The notes beneath the pieces are model-generated. The model had not been told where the DNA came from. It did no database searches and saw only the letters and a list, made by a program, of their open reading frames with translations. A DNA stretch of 41,860 nt, taken from contig JALLAZ010000125.1 of the NCBI GenBank assembly GCA_036939755.1, positions 1 through 41,860 on the forward strand, in the 5' to 3' direction. The position numbers and the translations under genes are program-made. The stretch is from Stephanodiscus triporus. Taxonomy: Eukaryota; Bacillariophyta; Thalassiosirophyceae; Thalassiosirales; Thalassiosiraceae. Numbering within the stretch: position 1 is the first letter of the stretch; each line of letters begins with the position of its first letter. Shown here one piece after another: positions 1 through 10,309 of the stretch.

Positions 1-456
1 AAAAATCAAGACACCGTCCCCAAATCAAGAAACATACAAATTCAGATTGAGGACAAGTCGATCCCTTCCTTTGTGTTAGATAATATATGGTACGTACCTG
101 CCATCCTGGGGTTTGCTGAATCTTTTGCGCTAAGAGAGAACAGAAAAAAATGTATCGAATCCAACGTACATAGGAATGTTATTACTCCTTCCCCTGCGCA
201 GACAATACCATACCATACGATAAGCTCACAGCAGCATGGCATCCGACGACACCGCGACCGTCGGCGGCGGGGAAGATGGCGGCCGCGGCTTCGGCGACGA
301 TGACGCTATGACGCTCGTTGGAACATTCAAGGTGAAGGAAATAATGGTGACGACGGCAGCGGCGACGGTGTTCGCGCCTCCGCCGCCGACGACGACGCGG
401 CACTAGACGTCCACTGGTGGAATAACGCGGTCGCCGCGCCCAACGGGGATCAGAGT
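1..456. other. Left-edge non-coding stretch and unresolved 5' end of the first gene
   Basis: Bases 1-235 hold no convincing coding frame and are probably intergenic or promoter sequence for the half-RING gene. An ATG at 236 opens a short Gly/Asp-rich frame that closes at 406. It is in a different frame from the long coding frame, which is stop-free from base 304. A GT at 332 with an AG at 452-453 would join the two in phase (intron about 122 nt), but the donor is weak, so the true first exon is uncertain. Confidence 0.4.
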
Positions 457-3400
457 TTGAGGGCGGCGGCGGGACGAGGGACGGGCGGGCGAGAATGGAG
501 GACCTCGCCGGACGAGGATCGCATCCACGTCGACGTGCTGGGGACGGGGCTGGCGGGATCTGCGTCCCTCCTCCCCCTTCGCATCGAGGGGACGGCCCGC
601 GACGGCGCCCCACAGGCGGAGTCGGCGTTGGAGGGGAGAGGAACGTCGCCGGGATCGCTCAGGCGACGGATGATGAATCGTCTGATGTTCCGGACTGCGG
701 CGTTGAGGGGATCATTCCCGCGACGCGGTCGCATCCGCGATTACGACGACTTCTTCGACTTTTTCGACCTCTTCGACGCGTCCGCGCTCTCCCTCCCTCC
801 CATGGACGCGCGCAGGCCGGACAGACTCGTGTGTCCCACGTGCATGAGGGCGCACATGCCCGTTGAGGGGACCGAGCGGATACTCATCCCCGCGGAGGAG
901 GATGAGGAAGAGGATCACGACGGCATTATCGTCGGGGGAGGAGGGCGAGGGGACGACGGGGGGGAGCGGCATCGTCCGAACAATCGCCCCGGCGTCGACC
1001 AGGTCGGCGTCATCGATCTCACCGTGGAAGACGACGAAGACGACAACGACGACGACGACGACGACGATGGCGAGGACAGCTCGCGAGAATCAACCATGCC
1101 GCCGCTACTGTCGGACGTCTCGTTCGACGACGATAATTTCTCCACGTACGCGCCCTTCCTGTCCCCGATCACGCAAGAGATCAGCGTCGATGTGAGCGAC
1201 CCGACTGCAGGGGCGGGACGTCGGGTTGTCGACGGGAGCACGAGTCGCAATTTCGGTTCATCCACCTCCGCCGATGATATCACGACGATGGCTCCCCCCT
1301 CCCGTCCTCCTCCTTCCGCTTCTCTTCTTCCTTGGAGCGTACCATCGCGGTGCGACGTGCCTGTCTCTGCCGAACCCGATTTCGTTTCACCTGCCGATGC
1401 TGCCATTGGTGCATCCGTCAATTCTTCCAATCCTCTCGACTTAGAAGAGGTTAGCAGTCATTGGACCACCACTGACAACGATGACGACGACGATAACGAC
1501 GACGACGACTACGCCGACGCCGACGTGTCTTTCTCCCAACAGCAGCGAAGGAATTTGGATCTCTTTGTTGCCACAATTAATGAGGCGGCGAATGATATCG
1601 TTGGCGAAGTTTTACCCGTTCGTTTTGCCCCGCACTTCAACGGTGACGATGACGGAGACATTGACGTGTCCTCAACGACAGTCTTGACCCAGGATGCTGC
1701 TGCTGATCAAAGCGAAGGGAACACCGATGCAATGGAAGGAAACGCCAACGTGGATGCAGAAGATGAGGGGGGATCTCATGATGAGGTTCTGGGTAGCGAC
1801 ATTGCGAACATCCAAGTGCCTCTGCCGATTGGCACTGTCAATGTTAACGACAATGTGGATGAAGAAGACAATCAATCCAATGGTGGATCGTCCGCGTCTT
1901 CATCATCGTCATCAATTTCACCATTGATACAACGAGATCTATCAAGCTCAAGCTCTGATTCCGAATCTAGCATGCCACCGTTGATAGGGCGAGACGAATT
2001 AGACTCAAGTTCTGATTCCGAATCAAGTATGCCGCTGTTGGTGCCCTTGAGCTCCGAGGAACGACACGATGGGAGGGTAGACCCCACGTTCCTCAATCAT
2101 ATGATGTTTCTCCCACCTATTTTCGCTCCAACCACGCACACTTTGGGGAATAGGAACGGCTCTGACAGGTCGAGCAATCCACTGACTCACCTAAGAGATT
2201 ATGGTGCATTGCGTGTTTATGCAACGACGACGTGTCCGATCTGTTTAGATGATCACGAGCCTGTTGTGGCATTGCAATGTGGTCATTGCTTGTGCGAGGA
2301 TGATTTTAAGAGGCTTGGCGGATACCTGGCATCAGACAAGGATAAGCTCAAGAAACTGACCCCACTTCCGCCGTCATTGCTGCCCACAACATCTTCTACT
2401 CAAGCTGCCCATCCAGACTTAGGACGGTGGTCATCGACGGTTAGTACCAGATTCGTAACGGCCAATTATGACGACGTCGAGCAGACAGTGCGATCTACGA
2501 TGATGGCTGCGACGACGACACGCCTGGATCATCCTGCTCGCCGGTCCAGAAACAGAGAAACGGACGGAACTGTTGCTCAACGGAGACGCAGACCGTACCC
2601 GAGGGTGACGCCGCGCCCCCAACGTGGTTTTGGATGGGCATGGGGGTTGACAAACCGATGCGATGATCCACAATGCAACCTTCAGGATCGTAATCACCGA
2701 GTCCTCTACTCCGTTAACAACACCGACGGTGGAGATTTGCTGAAACACGAAGTGTGTTTCCCCCTCGGGTCAAGATGTTTCCCAGACGGATGTGGTGGAG
2801 TTTGGATACTTGAAGAGAAAAGGTTGGACGATACGATTGATTGGCCATTGTGGCACAAGAATAAGCGTGGTGAAATAGATAAGAAGTTTGAAGTGCCACG
2901 TAATGTTGATTTAGTCGCCGATGGCAATGGCGGTGTTTGGGCAATAACTAGGCCAGAATGGGAGGACATCAATAATTATGTATCGGAAGTTAAACGTTAT
3001 GTGGCTGGGAATGATGGTAACGTGATTACGCACCACAAGGGGTACGTACCGCGGGGTAGCAAAATTTATTATGCAGGTGGTCGTGGCGGAAAAGTCTGGC
3101 TATTTGTTGAGGAAGAGGAAGTTTATTCTTTAGATACTGTGGTGGAAGTGCTCCCCCCCGGAATGTGGCTAGTAGGATCCCAAACCATGGAAAAACTAGG
3201 CGAAAGAAGTAATCGCGTTGAGCTTTTCACTGGCGATGTTGATCCTGATGGTACAGGTGGTCTATGGTATCTTGAAAACGACCGAACAGAACTGGATGCA
3301 CTAATGCTTAAGCACTGTGATCATTCTGGTGACAAAAACTCGATCTCATTTCGGTTCCCCAGTGGTTCTTCTGCAATACATGGGTGTGACTCAACTAATG

Positions 3401-3663
3401 AAGTGTTTGTCTTTGTTTCCGGCGCCGACGCTGGTTGCCTAACATACATCTCAAAGGATCCAATATCGGGATGGAACAGTACTGTGATTGGCGATACCTT
3501 GCCCCCCGATGCAAAATTTGCGAGCGACGGCGCTGGGGGGCTCTTGGCTCTCATGGCCGATGGGGAAGGAGAGAGCGAATTGTGGAAAGTCCAAGGTACA
3601 GAAATGGCACCGTTCCAGAGGTGGAGGCTTCCCATTTGGTCAACGGAATTGGTTGGCGGTTGA
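457..3663 (+). CDS. Acidic half-RING protein with C-terminal propeller-like repeats
   Basis: The frame is open from base 304 to the stop at 3661-3663, giving more than 1060 residues. The first in-frame ATG is at 670 and a spliced start from ATG 236 is possible, so the N-terminus is uncertain. About 400 residues of Asp/Glu/Ser-rich low complexity come first, including runs of Asp and Ser. Near residue 593 lies CPIC followed by CGHCLC, the first half of a RING finger. The closing CxxC pair expected in a C3HC4 RING is not seen nearby, although an isolated Cys pair follows at about residue 740. The last 350 residues repeat a G-G-[VL]-W-like strand (near residues 778, 821, 874, 929 and 1023) every 45-55 residues, the spacing of beta-propeller blades. 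Family knowledge suggests an E3-ligase-like adaptor; catalytic activity is not supported. The gene converges on the Nudix gene. Confidence 0.8.
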   Translation: MRAAAGRGTGGREWRTSPDEDRIHVDVLGTGLAGSASLLPLRIEGTARDGAPQAESALEGRGTSPGSLRRRMMNRLMFRTAALRGSFPRRGRIRDYDDFFDFFDLFDASALSLPPMDARRPDRLVCPTCMRAHMPVEGTERILIPAEEDEEEDHDGIIVGGGGRGDDGGERHRPNNRPGVDQVGVIDLTVEDDEDDNDDDDDDDGEDSSRESTMPPLLSDVSFDDDNFSTYAPFLSPITQEISVDVSDPTAGAGRRVVDGSTSRNFGSSTSADDITTMAPPSRPPPSASLLPWSVPSRCDVPVSAEPDFVSPADAAIGASVNSSNPLDLEEVSSHWTTTDNDDDDDNDDDDYADADVSFSQQQRRNLDLFVATINEAANDIVGEVLPVRFAPHFNGDDDGDIDVSSTTVLTQDAAADQSEGNTDAMEGNANVDAEDEGGSHDEVLGSDIANIQVPLPIGTVNVNDNVDEEDNQSNGGSSASSSSSSISPLIQRDLSSSSSDSESSMPPLIGRDELDSSSDSESSMPLLVPLSSEERHDGRVDPTFLNHMMFLPPIFAPTTHTLGNRNGSDRSSNPLTHLRDYGALRVYATTTCPICLDDHEPVVALQCGHCLCEDDFKRLGGYLASDKDKLKKLTPLPPSLLPTTSSTQAAHPDLGRWSSTVSTRFVTANYDDVEQTVRSTMMAATTTRLDHPARRSRNRETDGTVAQRRRRPYPRVTPRPQRGFGWAWGLTNRCDDPQCNLQDRNHRVLYSVNNTDGGDLLKHEVCFPLGSRCFPDGCGGVWILEEKRLDDTIDWPLWHKNKRGEIDKKFEVPRNVDLVADGNGGVWAITRPEWEDINNYVSEVKRYVAGNDGNVITHHKGYVPRGSKIYYAGGRGGKVWLFVEEEEVYSLDTVVEVLPPGMWLVGSQTMEKLGERSNRVELFTGDVDPDGTGGLWYLENDRTELDALMLKHCDHSGDKNSISFRFPSGSSAIHGCDSTNEVFVFVSGADAGCLTYISKDPISGWNSTVIGDTLPPDAKFASDGAGGLLALMADGEGESELWKVQGTEMAPFQRWRLPIWSTELVGG

Positions 3664-3876
3664 ACTTGATTGCTTCGTATGACGTTGCATTTGGTTACTC
3701 ATGAGCTTTAAGAATTGGTCTCAACATTCGTGTGCTCAAACGCATGTCTTAATTTGCTATTTGCACAAATAATGAAGGGGGGCCTTGTTCACTCAAAGTC
3801 ATTTAATACGACCATTTCTTTTACATTGAGATACTCAGATAAGAAAGGAAGCCCTTTTTCGGCCTAATGAAAATCG

Positions 3877-4854
3877 TTATTTTTCGGAAACAGATAGTTT
3901 TTCATCCAAATATAATACCTTTTCCAAAGTATTTATGTACTCTTTCGATCGCGGAACCAGATCCTTGTCACCTTCCCGCAACCTTGCAATCAACTCTCGC
4001 CCATTCATCAGTTCAAAGCCGGCGACTTCCTCTGGAACAAGTGGTGCAAACAAACTTGTTGCGATAGGGGTATCTTCTTCCAACCAGAATATGAAAATCT
4101 CTTGATATTCTCTGCAAATGAACCTACCGAATTTTTTTGTCTCTCCTTCAATTGCACTTGTTATCGTGAATGCCCTGCTACGCCTGATATCCTCAAGCGA
4201 ATAACCCTGCATAGCTCCATTCCCTCCTAATTCTTCTTTCAATTCTCGCATTGTCGTGTCAAATACATCACCACCGGCATTTACATGTCCGGCACAGCTG
4301 ACGTCCAGTAAATTTGGGTGAGTATCCTTGTAAGGCGAACGTCTTTGGAGCAGCACACTAACATTATTATCCGTCTGAGCATCTCTCTGAACAACCCAAG
4401 CGTGAATCGAACGATGCCAATCTCCATCCTTATGAACACGGCCTCTTTCTTTCACCTTCCCTGTGGACAGCGGAGACGGAACGTAGGATTCTCCCCAATC
4501 TGGGGTAACGACGCAATTGTAATATGACGTGGACGGAGGCGGTGGGAAGATGTCAAAGAGCTCCGAAGGATCCTGCGCCAAGTTATAAGTACTCGAGCCT
4601 CTCTCGGTACCGCTGGACATGAGATTGTTTCTGTTATTGTTGCTGTTACTGTTGTCGTTATCAAAAAAGAGCGACGCTCTGAAGACGATACTTCGTTTAA
4701 TTTTCTTGCTCGGCCACGATGATTCTTTCAGTTGACGGGGGTTTATTGATGGCGCAAATGATGCGCCGCGTTGATTATTCACCGCTGACAGCAGTAACAG
4801 GCGCCTGAGGAAGCGCGGCGAGGCGAAATCGGCGAGATGCCGCATCGCATGCAT
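3877..4854 (-). CDS. Nudix hydrolase, IPP-isomerase-like / NUDT3-like, probable plastid protein
   Basis: Single-exon gene of 325 residues, with ATG at 4854 and stop at 3877-3879. Residues ~135-160 read GDWHRSIHAWVVQR, the entry strand of the IPP-isomerase-like Nudix group (plant NUDT3 N-domain, bacterial YfcD). The Nudix box follows at about residues 188-210, with AGH then RELKEELG. The Glu usually seen directly after the first loop is Gly-Gly-Asp here, a variation also known in this subgroup (Asp at that site). These enzymes hydrolyse diphosphates linked to another moiety using Mg2+; the substrate is unknown. The N-terminus has a short hydrophobic run (LLLLSAV), then GASFAPS, resembling the diatom ASAFAP plastid import motif with Phe at +1. 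That targeting is an inference. The gene is divergent from the kinase gene. Confidence 0.85.
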   Translation of the reverse strand: MHAMRHLADFASPRFLRRLLLLSAVNNQRGASFAPSINPRQLKESSWPSKKIKRSIVFRASLFFDNDNSNSNNNRNNLMSSGTERGSSTYNLAQDPSELFDIFPPPPSTSYYNCVVTPDWGESYVPSPLSTGKVKERGRVHKDGDWHRSIHAWVVQRDAQTDNNVSVLLQRRSPYKDTHPNLLDVSCAGHVNAGGDVFDTTMRELKEELGGNGAMQGYSLEDIRRSRAFTITSAIEGETKKFGRFICREYQEIFIFWLEEDTPIATSLFAPLVPEEVAGFELMNGRELIARLREGDKDLVPRSKEYINTLEKVLYLDEKLSVSEK

Positions 4855-5235
4855 TCAGCAGACAGAAAAGAACTACTATTATTTCGTTTCGATCAGACGG
4901 CCGGCCGCCGGCCCTCTCTAGTGGTCGTAAGTCGAAAGGTCAATGATGCCTGCGGTTGAAGGTTTCACGTGTCCCAATCCCATCCGAAAGTCCTCGGTAT
5001 TGATTCCGACGTTGGGGAGGAATAAGTTCCACTCCTACCAAACGGTCTTTTCGGGCAAATTTTCCAGATTCGAGGCTTCCCCGAAAGCCCCCTGATTCAG
5101 CCGTGAGTCCGCACCAGGACACGATCCAAAGACCGATCCACAATCAGGAAGATTCGCGATAAAATCGCTCTTTGTTTCGTGCCCGCTGTGGGAATAACGA
5201 CGTGGTACTCATTACCAACATAATTCTCATTGAAT
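4855..5235. promoter_or_regulatory. Divergent intergenic region between Nudix and kinase genes
   Basis: This 381-base gap separates the outward-reading Nudix (-) and kinase (+) start codons, so it must carry both promoters and 5' UTRs. A GC-rich self-complementary patch (GGCCGGCCGCCGGCC) lies near 4900-4915. No clear TATA box or other known motif is visible. Confidence 0.5.
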
Positions 5236-7203
5236 ATGGAGGCAGGAGCGACGACGGGAGGCGCCGTTGGAATGAACCGCGAACAAATGAAAAAGATGAG
5301 CGAGGCTGATAAGGAGATGGAACTCAGGGCCAACCGCGCGAAGGCTCTTCTGGCGGAGCGCCACATTGGGCTCAAGACGAACCAGGTAAGAGAGTACTTA
5401 GCTCGCTAGTGTCATCGTGGCGTTAACCGCTTCACTTTTTTTCGCATTCAAAAACGATCATGTTCAATCGCCACCTTCTACGCATGTCTATTTTTATATA
5501 ATCATTAGGCAGAGCGTCACCAGAGGAAAATGCATCTCGAAACGCAAATGAACAAGGCCGGCCTCTCCAACGAGGAGAAGAAGTCGCGCCGCAAGGAGCT
5601 TGAGAAGGAGGAAACTCGCGTCCAAAAGGAAAGCCGTCGCAACGTAACCACGGCCGACTTCGAGTCGCTCCTGGTCATCGGGCGAGGTGCCTTCGGCGAA
5701 GTCCGTCTCGTTCGTCGCAAGCCGGGGAATTCGCGTGGGGAAACCGGCGTTTATGCCCTGAAATCGATGAAGAAGGAGATGATGGTGATGAAGAATCAAG
5801 TTGGACACGTCCGCGCCGAAAGGGATGCGTTGGCGGCGGCTGAGGACGAGAATCGCTGGTTGACTCTCCTGCACTACAGCTTCCATGACGAGCTGAATCT
5901 GTACATGGTGATGGAATTCTTACCCGGCGGGGATTTGATGAGTCTATTGATGAAGGAGGATACCTTCACTGAGGACGCGACCAGGTTCTTCATGGCGGAG
6001 GCGGCCCACGCCATCAGTTGCGTCCATGCGCTAGGTTACATCCATCGCGATATCAAACCCGACAACATCCTTCTTGACGCGAGGGGACATTTGCGCCTGA
6101 CTGATTTGGGCTTATGCAAAAAGGTCGGTGATGTTAGCCCTGGGGATCATCCGGAGGTAATCCTTGAGATGCTGAAACAGAAACAAATCGCCTCCGGTGG
6201 CGCGGCGTTGGCGATCCCGGAAGGAGAGGAAATGAGCGCGGATGCATCCCACCTTCGTGATATGTCCATCGATGTCGATGGCGGTAACATACCCTCCATT
6301 GCCACTGGCGGGACAGCTCCGAAGGATTTGCGTTCGGGTAAAGCTCGGAGGGAGAATGCCTACTCAACGGTGGGAACGCCCGATTACATCGCTCCCGAAG
6401 TCCTCGCGGCCCAGAACGGTGCGTCCGGATATTCCTACACGTGCGCCGTGGATTGGTGGAGTCTCGGTGTGATCATGTACGAGTGTCTTGTTGGTTACAC
6501 CCCATTCTACGCGGATGACCCCGTGACGACCTGTCGCAAGATATTGAAATGGCGTCAGACACTCGAGGTACGTTTGGCGCGGAGGGTTGTATTGTTCAGT
6601 GATAGCATTGTATTTATCGCTGTCTTTATCTCATCCAACGGGCCTTTCCTATCATAATGACGCGGTTAGATTCCAGGGGAAGTTCGGGCGAAGTTATCGA
6701 CGGAATGTGTCGACTTTCTCTCTTGCTTGCTCGCTGGTCCGGAGTCTCGTATTGGTAGTCGTGCGGATGGCGGACCCGAGTTTGAGAACGGGTTTGCACA
6801 GGTGGTGAGGCATCCGTGGTTTGACGGGTTTGACTGGGATAACCTCGCCGAAATGGAGGGTCCTCTCCTGCCAAATGGAGCCAAGGATTTTCCCAGGGTA
6901 ATTGACTATCTCAAGTGAGTCTCGTGTGGTTTCTTGCTGTGTCAATACTTGAGACTTTTCTTTTTATCGCATTATCTAACGTAACGCCTTTTCGACAATA
7001 ATAGGACATGTCCTAATACCGACCCCAACTTCAAACAGCTTGTGGCTTTTGCGACTCAGAACTTTGATACATTCGAGGATCAAGGAACTAATTTGGACGA
7101 CGGAAGTAGGAAGCGCGTCGACAGGAACAATCTTGACCAATTCTATGACTACCATTACAGGCGCACTCGCAAACCTCAAGTTCCACTACCTGATTTCAAA
7201 TAG
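5236..7203 (+). CDS. NDR/LATS-family AGC serine/threonine kinase, four exons
   Basis: Exons 5236-5385, 5509-6567, 6670-6914 and 7005-7203 join in phase through GT-AG introns to 550 residues. Residues ~20-95 are the basic helical N-terminal region that binds MOB in NDR/LATS kinases. The kinase domain begins near residue 100 with GRGAFGEV. It continues with [10 protein letters not shown] (~227), a DLG in place of DFG, and the long insert between subdomains VII and VIII typical of this family. The activation loop is [14 protein letters not shown] (~333), with the usual Ser phosphosite kept. Exon 3 supplies the C-lobe ([12 protein letters not shown]). The C-terminal hydrophobic motif reads FYDYHYRR, aligning with LATS FYEFTFRR, but the regulatory Thr is His. 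Family members act in Hippo/MEN-type morphogenesis and cytokinesis signalling; the role here is inferred. A predictor that ignores the splice at 6568 would end the protein early. Confidence 0.92.
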
Positions 7204-7283
7204 ATTGATCCCCAATCGCTGGAAAGATTGTAGTTTACTTCTAGTAGATGGTTCAATACTAGTAGAACATGATCAAAGATTGC

Positions 7284-8481
7284 TTACACACTATTTACAT
7301 TAGGATTATGGGCCCCTCTTTTCAACCCTTCCGTCCAATATTGGACTGCCTTTTCGCGACCGATTAGTATGTCAAGGCTATGAGACAACAAGTCCAAGTT
7401 CCACGGTAAGAGCAAAGAATGGCGGTGTCGGCGTGGCTGAAAGAGAGGCTCGCTGTCAGATAGAGGAATTAAGCTTTGGAGCAAACCAACAAATGCCCCG
7501 TCATTGTGATAATAGTTGTCGTCCTGTTTCCAAAAGGATGACCCAGTTACAAAGGGTCTGGAGATAACAAACATGATACGGTTTAAGTAACGACAGAAAT
7601 AGAATGATGAATGAATGCTTGATGATGGGTCACACTTACATCCAAGTTGTCTGGATCAACAATCTTCTCAGATGTTCGACACTAGATGGCTTCTGGATAC
7701 TCCGAGAAAAAAGATGTTGTCTATTCCACGTCGAAGTGATGACGTTAATTCTGGGCAATACGTCTTGAAGACTGTTGCCATTTCTATTCGATGTATATTG
7801 CGTAGGATTTATCAAATTTCGTTGCGTTGCATTCGTTTGATTTATGAGCCCTTCTGTTGATCCTCCGTCTATTGTTATGCTTTGCTGTTCAGTGGCATTT
7901 TCCTCGGCATGACACAATAATCCATCAACAAAGTGTCCCACGACGTCATATCGACTGATTTCACCCATAATCCATTGGTTGCGAGATGAATGTGCGATCT
8001 CTATTGCAGAATCGATTGGTAGCTTCAAGAGGGAGGTAACGAGTGCCAAACAGCCCGCGGAGAAGCAGTAGTATTCAAATGCCTTTGATGAATGAGATGA
8101 TGTGTCATGAAGAGCCTGCAATCTACCGAGGGTATAGAAGAATCCGGAAAAGCCAGCCCCCGGGATGTAAATATCAACGGAATCTCCCAGCTCCTGCTCG
8201 GCAAAAGAACTAAACTCGGCGCCGTACGGCTCAAGAAACATGGATAAAAAGTTCACAACTATTGAAGCGGTAAGAAGGATGATGGGCGACAGTGCCAGTG
8301 CCAGACGCAGCCCCTTCGAGTTGAAGTGTATTTGGCTGTTCATGTTCACGGTGTCATCACCATGCCACCATCTAAGCCGTGACATCGGCGGCGGAAATTG
8401 TTTGTTAAATATGTTAACCATCGTGAGGATCGAAGCTGGCCCAACGATGCGATGAACGACTGTGAACGCCCCAAAGAACAA
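7284..8481 (-). CDS. Patatin-like protein, membrane-anchored, two exons
   Basis: Exon 1 is 8481-7640 and exon 2 is 7557-7284, separated by an 82-nt intron (donor GTAAGT, acceptor TCTCCAG, phase 2), giving 371 residues. Residues ~56-82 form a hydrophobic membrane segment. The oxyanion loop GAGFSG lies near residue 108. The nucleophile elbow is CFSAG with Ser at about 141, so the first Gly of GXSXG is Cys. The second catalytic residue is in DGA near residue 298 on exon 2, preceded by the context FWKQDDNYYHNDGAF. Patatin-like enzymes use a Ser-Asp dyad to hydrolyse acyl chains from lipids. Order and spacing fit the family (PNPLA-type), and both catalytic residues are present. The enzyme's substrate is not predictable. 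It shares a 161-bp divergent promoter with the next gene. Confidence 0.82.
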
Positions 8482-8642
8482 ACGCGTCGTCGCGTCAGCC
8501 TCATCCTACTCTACATATCTCCCGCTTAAGGAAGGAAAGTCCCACCTATGGTGGATCCCAAGTATGGGAGAAATGGGTCCGGTCCTTGTCCGGTCCCAGC
8601 ACTGACTTCCCCCAACCCACTTCTACCAACTGCGGATTCACG

Positions 8643-10040
8643 ATGACAGCTAATACTCTCCCTCCTCTAGACTTTGGCGCTCACCACGTGGCCGTGAACG
8701 ACGAACCATCATCTAGCAACGCCACACACCCCTCTCCCGACAGGAAGCGCAAGCGTCGCTCCCCCCCGCATCGGCGCCGCGTCGAACCCGCGACGACGAT
8801 CGCCGACGATGAGCCTCCCCCCCCCCGGGGCATGCCCTTCGATCCCGCCGACTATCCCGACCTCGCGCCATCCGACCCCGAAAATGACGACGACGAAGAC
8901 GACGATCGCGCGACGATCGACTTCGTCCGCGCCTTCCGCCAGCCCCTCTTCCCCAACGATCCGTCGACCCCCCTCGCCATCGCCTACAGTCACCGGAATG
9001 CGGTCGCAGAGGAACGAAGGCGCATTAAGGCCAAGAAGAGGAAGGCGCTCCTCGACCTGAAAGAACTGCGGGAGGAATTCCTAACGAGGAAGCGGGATCT
9101 GCTCGAGATCAACGCCAACCTCAGGGCCTCGTCGAGGAACGTGGGATCGTGGACGCGGAGGGTGTTCGACCTCGAACTGAAGGAGCCGGGATGTCCGTGG
9201 AACGACAAGCTGCGGAGGCTGCGCGACTACGTCGAGCGTCACGGGAAGATCCCCGAGCACGTGCTGAAGGTCAAGGGGAACGACGAGGAGAGGGTCCTCG
9301 CCGCGTTCGTGTCGAAGGAACGGTCCAAGGCGAAGGGGGGTCACAGTTCGCTCGTGAAACATCCGCATCGACTCCGCGCCCTGGAGGAGCTGGGCGTGAC
9401 CTGGGAGAGCGACAACGACGCTCGATTCGAGGTCATGTTTGCGAAGTTGCTCGAATACAGAAGGGAGCACGGGACTTTCCGCATGCCGTCGTTGGACCTA
9501 TGCAAGGAGTCCGGCGATGAGGACTTAATCCTGCTGCACAACTGGGTCTTCAGCCAGATCGGAAGCTTCCGGTATCAGCTCAAGACCAAGAGGGTGGACG
9601 TTGTGAGACGCTTCCTTGACGTCGGCTTCTCCTTCGAGAGGTGGTATGGCACCAACGGACACGTCTTTGATCGCGATATACCGCCCTTCGATTCCATCTG
9701 CAGGAGGTATGTGAACAATGGGGGTAAGTTGGACGAGAATGACGCAGAGATACTCAGGGTGGCACAAGGAAACCACCATAAAAGGAGGAAGAGGCGCGGG
9801 AAGAATGCACGGACAGAGAGTGGTACAGAGACGATGGAGGAGACTGCAATTGAAGAGGTGGATACTGTAGATTCCGCAGCCATCGGCGTTGAAGCTGTCG
9901 TGGTGGCGAATGAGGAGACGAGCGTCAAGGTGGGCAAGGAGAGCACGTATGGAGCAAATGTGGAGCATGATCTGAATAATTTAAATGAACAAGACGGGGT
10001 GGAAACCATGGCGCTGCTGCAGATTCCGTCTCGAACGTGA
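8643..10040 (+). CDS. Helicase-associated (HA) domain protein without helicase
   Basis: Single-exon gene of 465 residues from the ATG at 8643; an upstream in-frame TTG is not a credible start. The first 120 residues are basic and then acidic low complexity. A charged helix (~residues 120-165, EERRRIKAKKRKALLDLKEL) precedes two helicase-associated repeats. The first starts at about residue 186 (WNDKLRRLRDYVERHGKIP) and the second at about 262 (FAKLLEYRREHGTFRMPS). HA repeats are small three-helix units, presumed to bind nucleic acid and greatly expanded in diatoms; no ATPase motor is present. A Lys/Arg-rich stretch near residue 380-400 looks like a nuclear localisation signal, and the acidic C-terminus has no recognised domain. 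Function is unknown. A decayed relative lies at 13359-13988. Confidence 0.87.
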   Translation: MTANTLPPLDFGAHHVAVNDEPSSSNATHPSPDRKRKRRSPPHRRRVEPATTIADDEPPPPRGMPFDPADYPDLAPSDPENDDDEDDDRATIDFVRAFRQPLFPNDPSTPLAIAYSHRNAVAEERRRIKAKKRKALLDLKELREEFLTRKRDLLEINANLRASSRNVGSWTRRVFDLELKEPGCPWNDKLRRLRDYVERHGKIPEHVLKVKGNDEERVLAAFVSKERSKAKGGHSSLVKHPHRLRALEELGVTWESDNDARFEVMFAKLLEYRREHGTFRMPSLDLCKESGDEDLILLHNWVFSQIGSFRYQLKTKRVDVVRRFLDVGFSFERWYGTNGHVFDRDIPPFDSICRRYVNNGGKLDENDAEILRVAQGNHHKRRKRRGKNARTESGTETMEETAIEEVDTVDSAAIGVEAVVVANEETSVKVGKESTYGANVEHDLNNLNEQDGVETMALLQIPSRT

Positions 10041-10309
10041 CTAGAATGGCCTTAGAGAAATTAATAGTAAAAATACGATAAAATAATAGGGTATTTTTAT
10101 CAACACACCCTGTTATTACCTAAGTTGGCTGATTTGTCGTTTGCCTTGACGTTTGCCTTGGTATCTTACAACGATTGTTGGTACCAGGTACCATTGATTC
10201 CCACGGCGCATCCTCTTTTATTCCGAGTCAAACCTGGTATCCAAAGAATTGAGTAGGGATACCGCGGCGATTGTGATCACTTGCTTAGACGACCGTCGGC
10301 CATTCCCAA
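10041..10309. other. Intergenic spacer with AT-rich 3' region
   Basis: AT-rich sequence directly after the HA gene (AATAGTAAAAATACGATAAAA) is a plausible 3' UTR and polyadenylation region. The rest should contain the promoter of the downstream secreted-protein gene. No defined motif was recognised. Confidence 0.4.
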
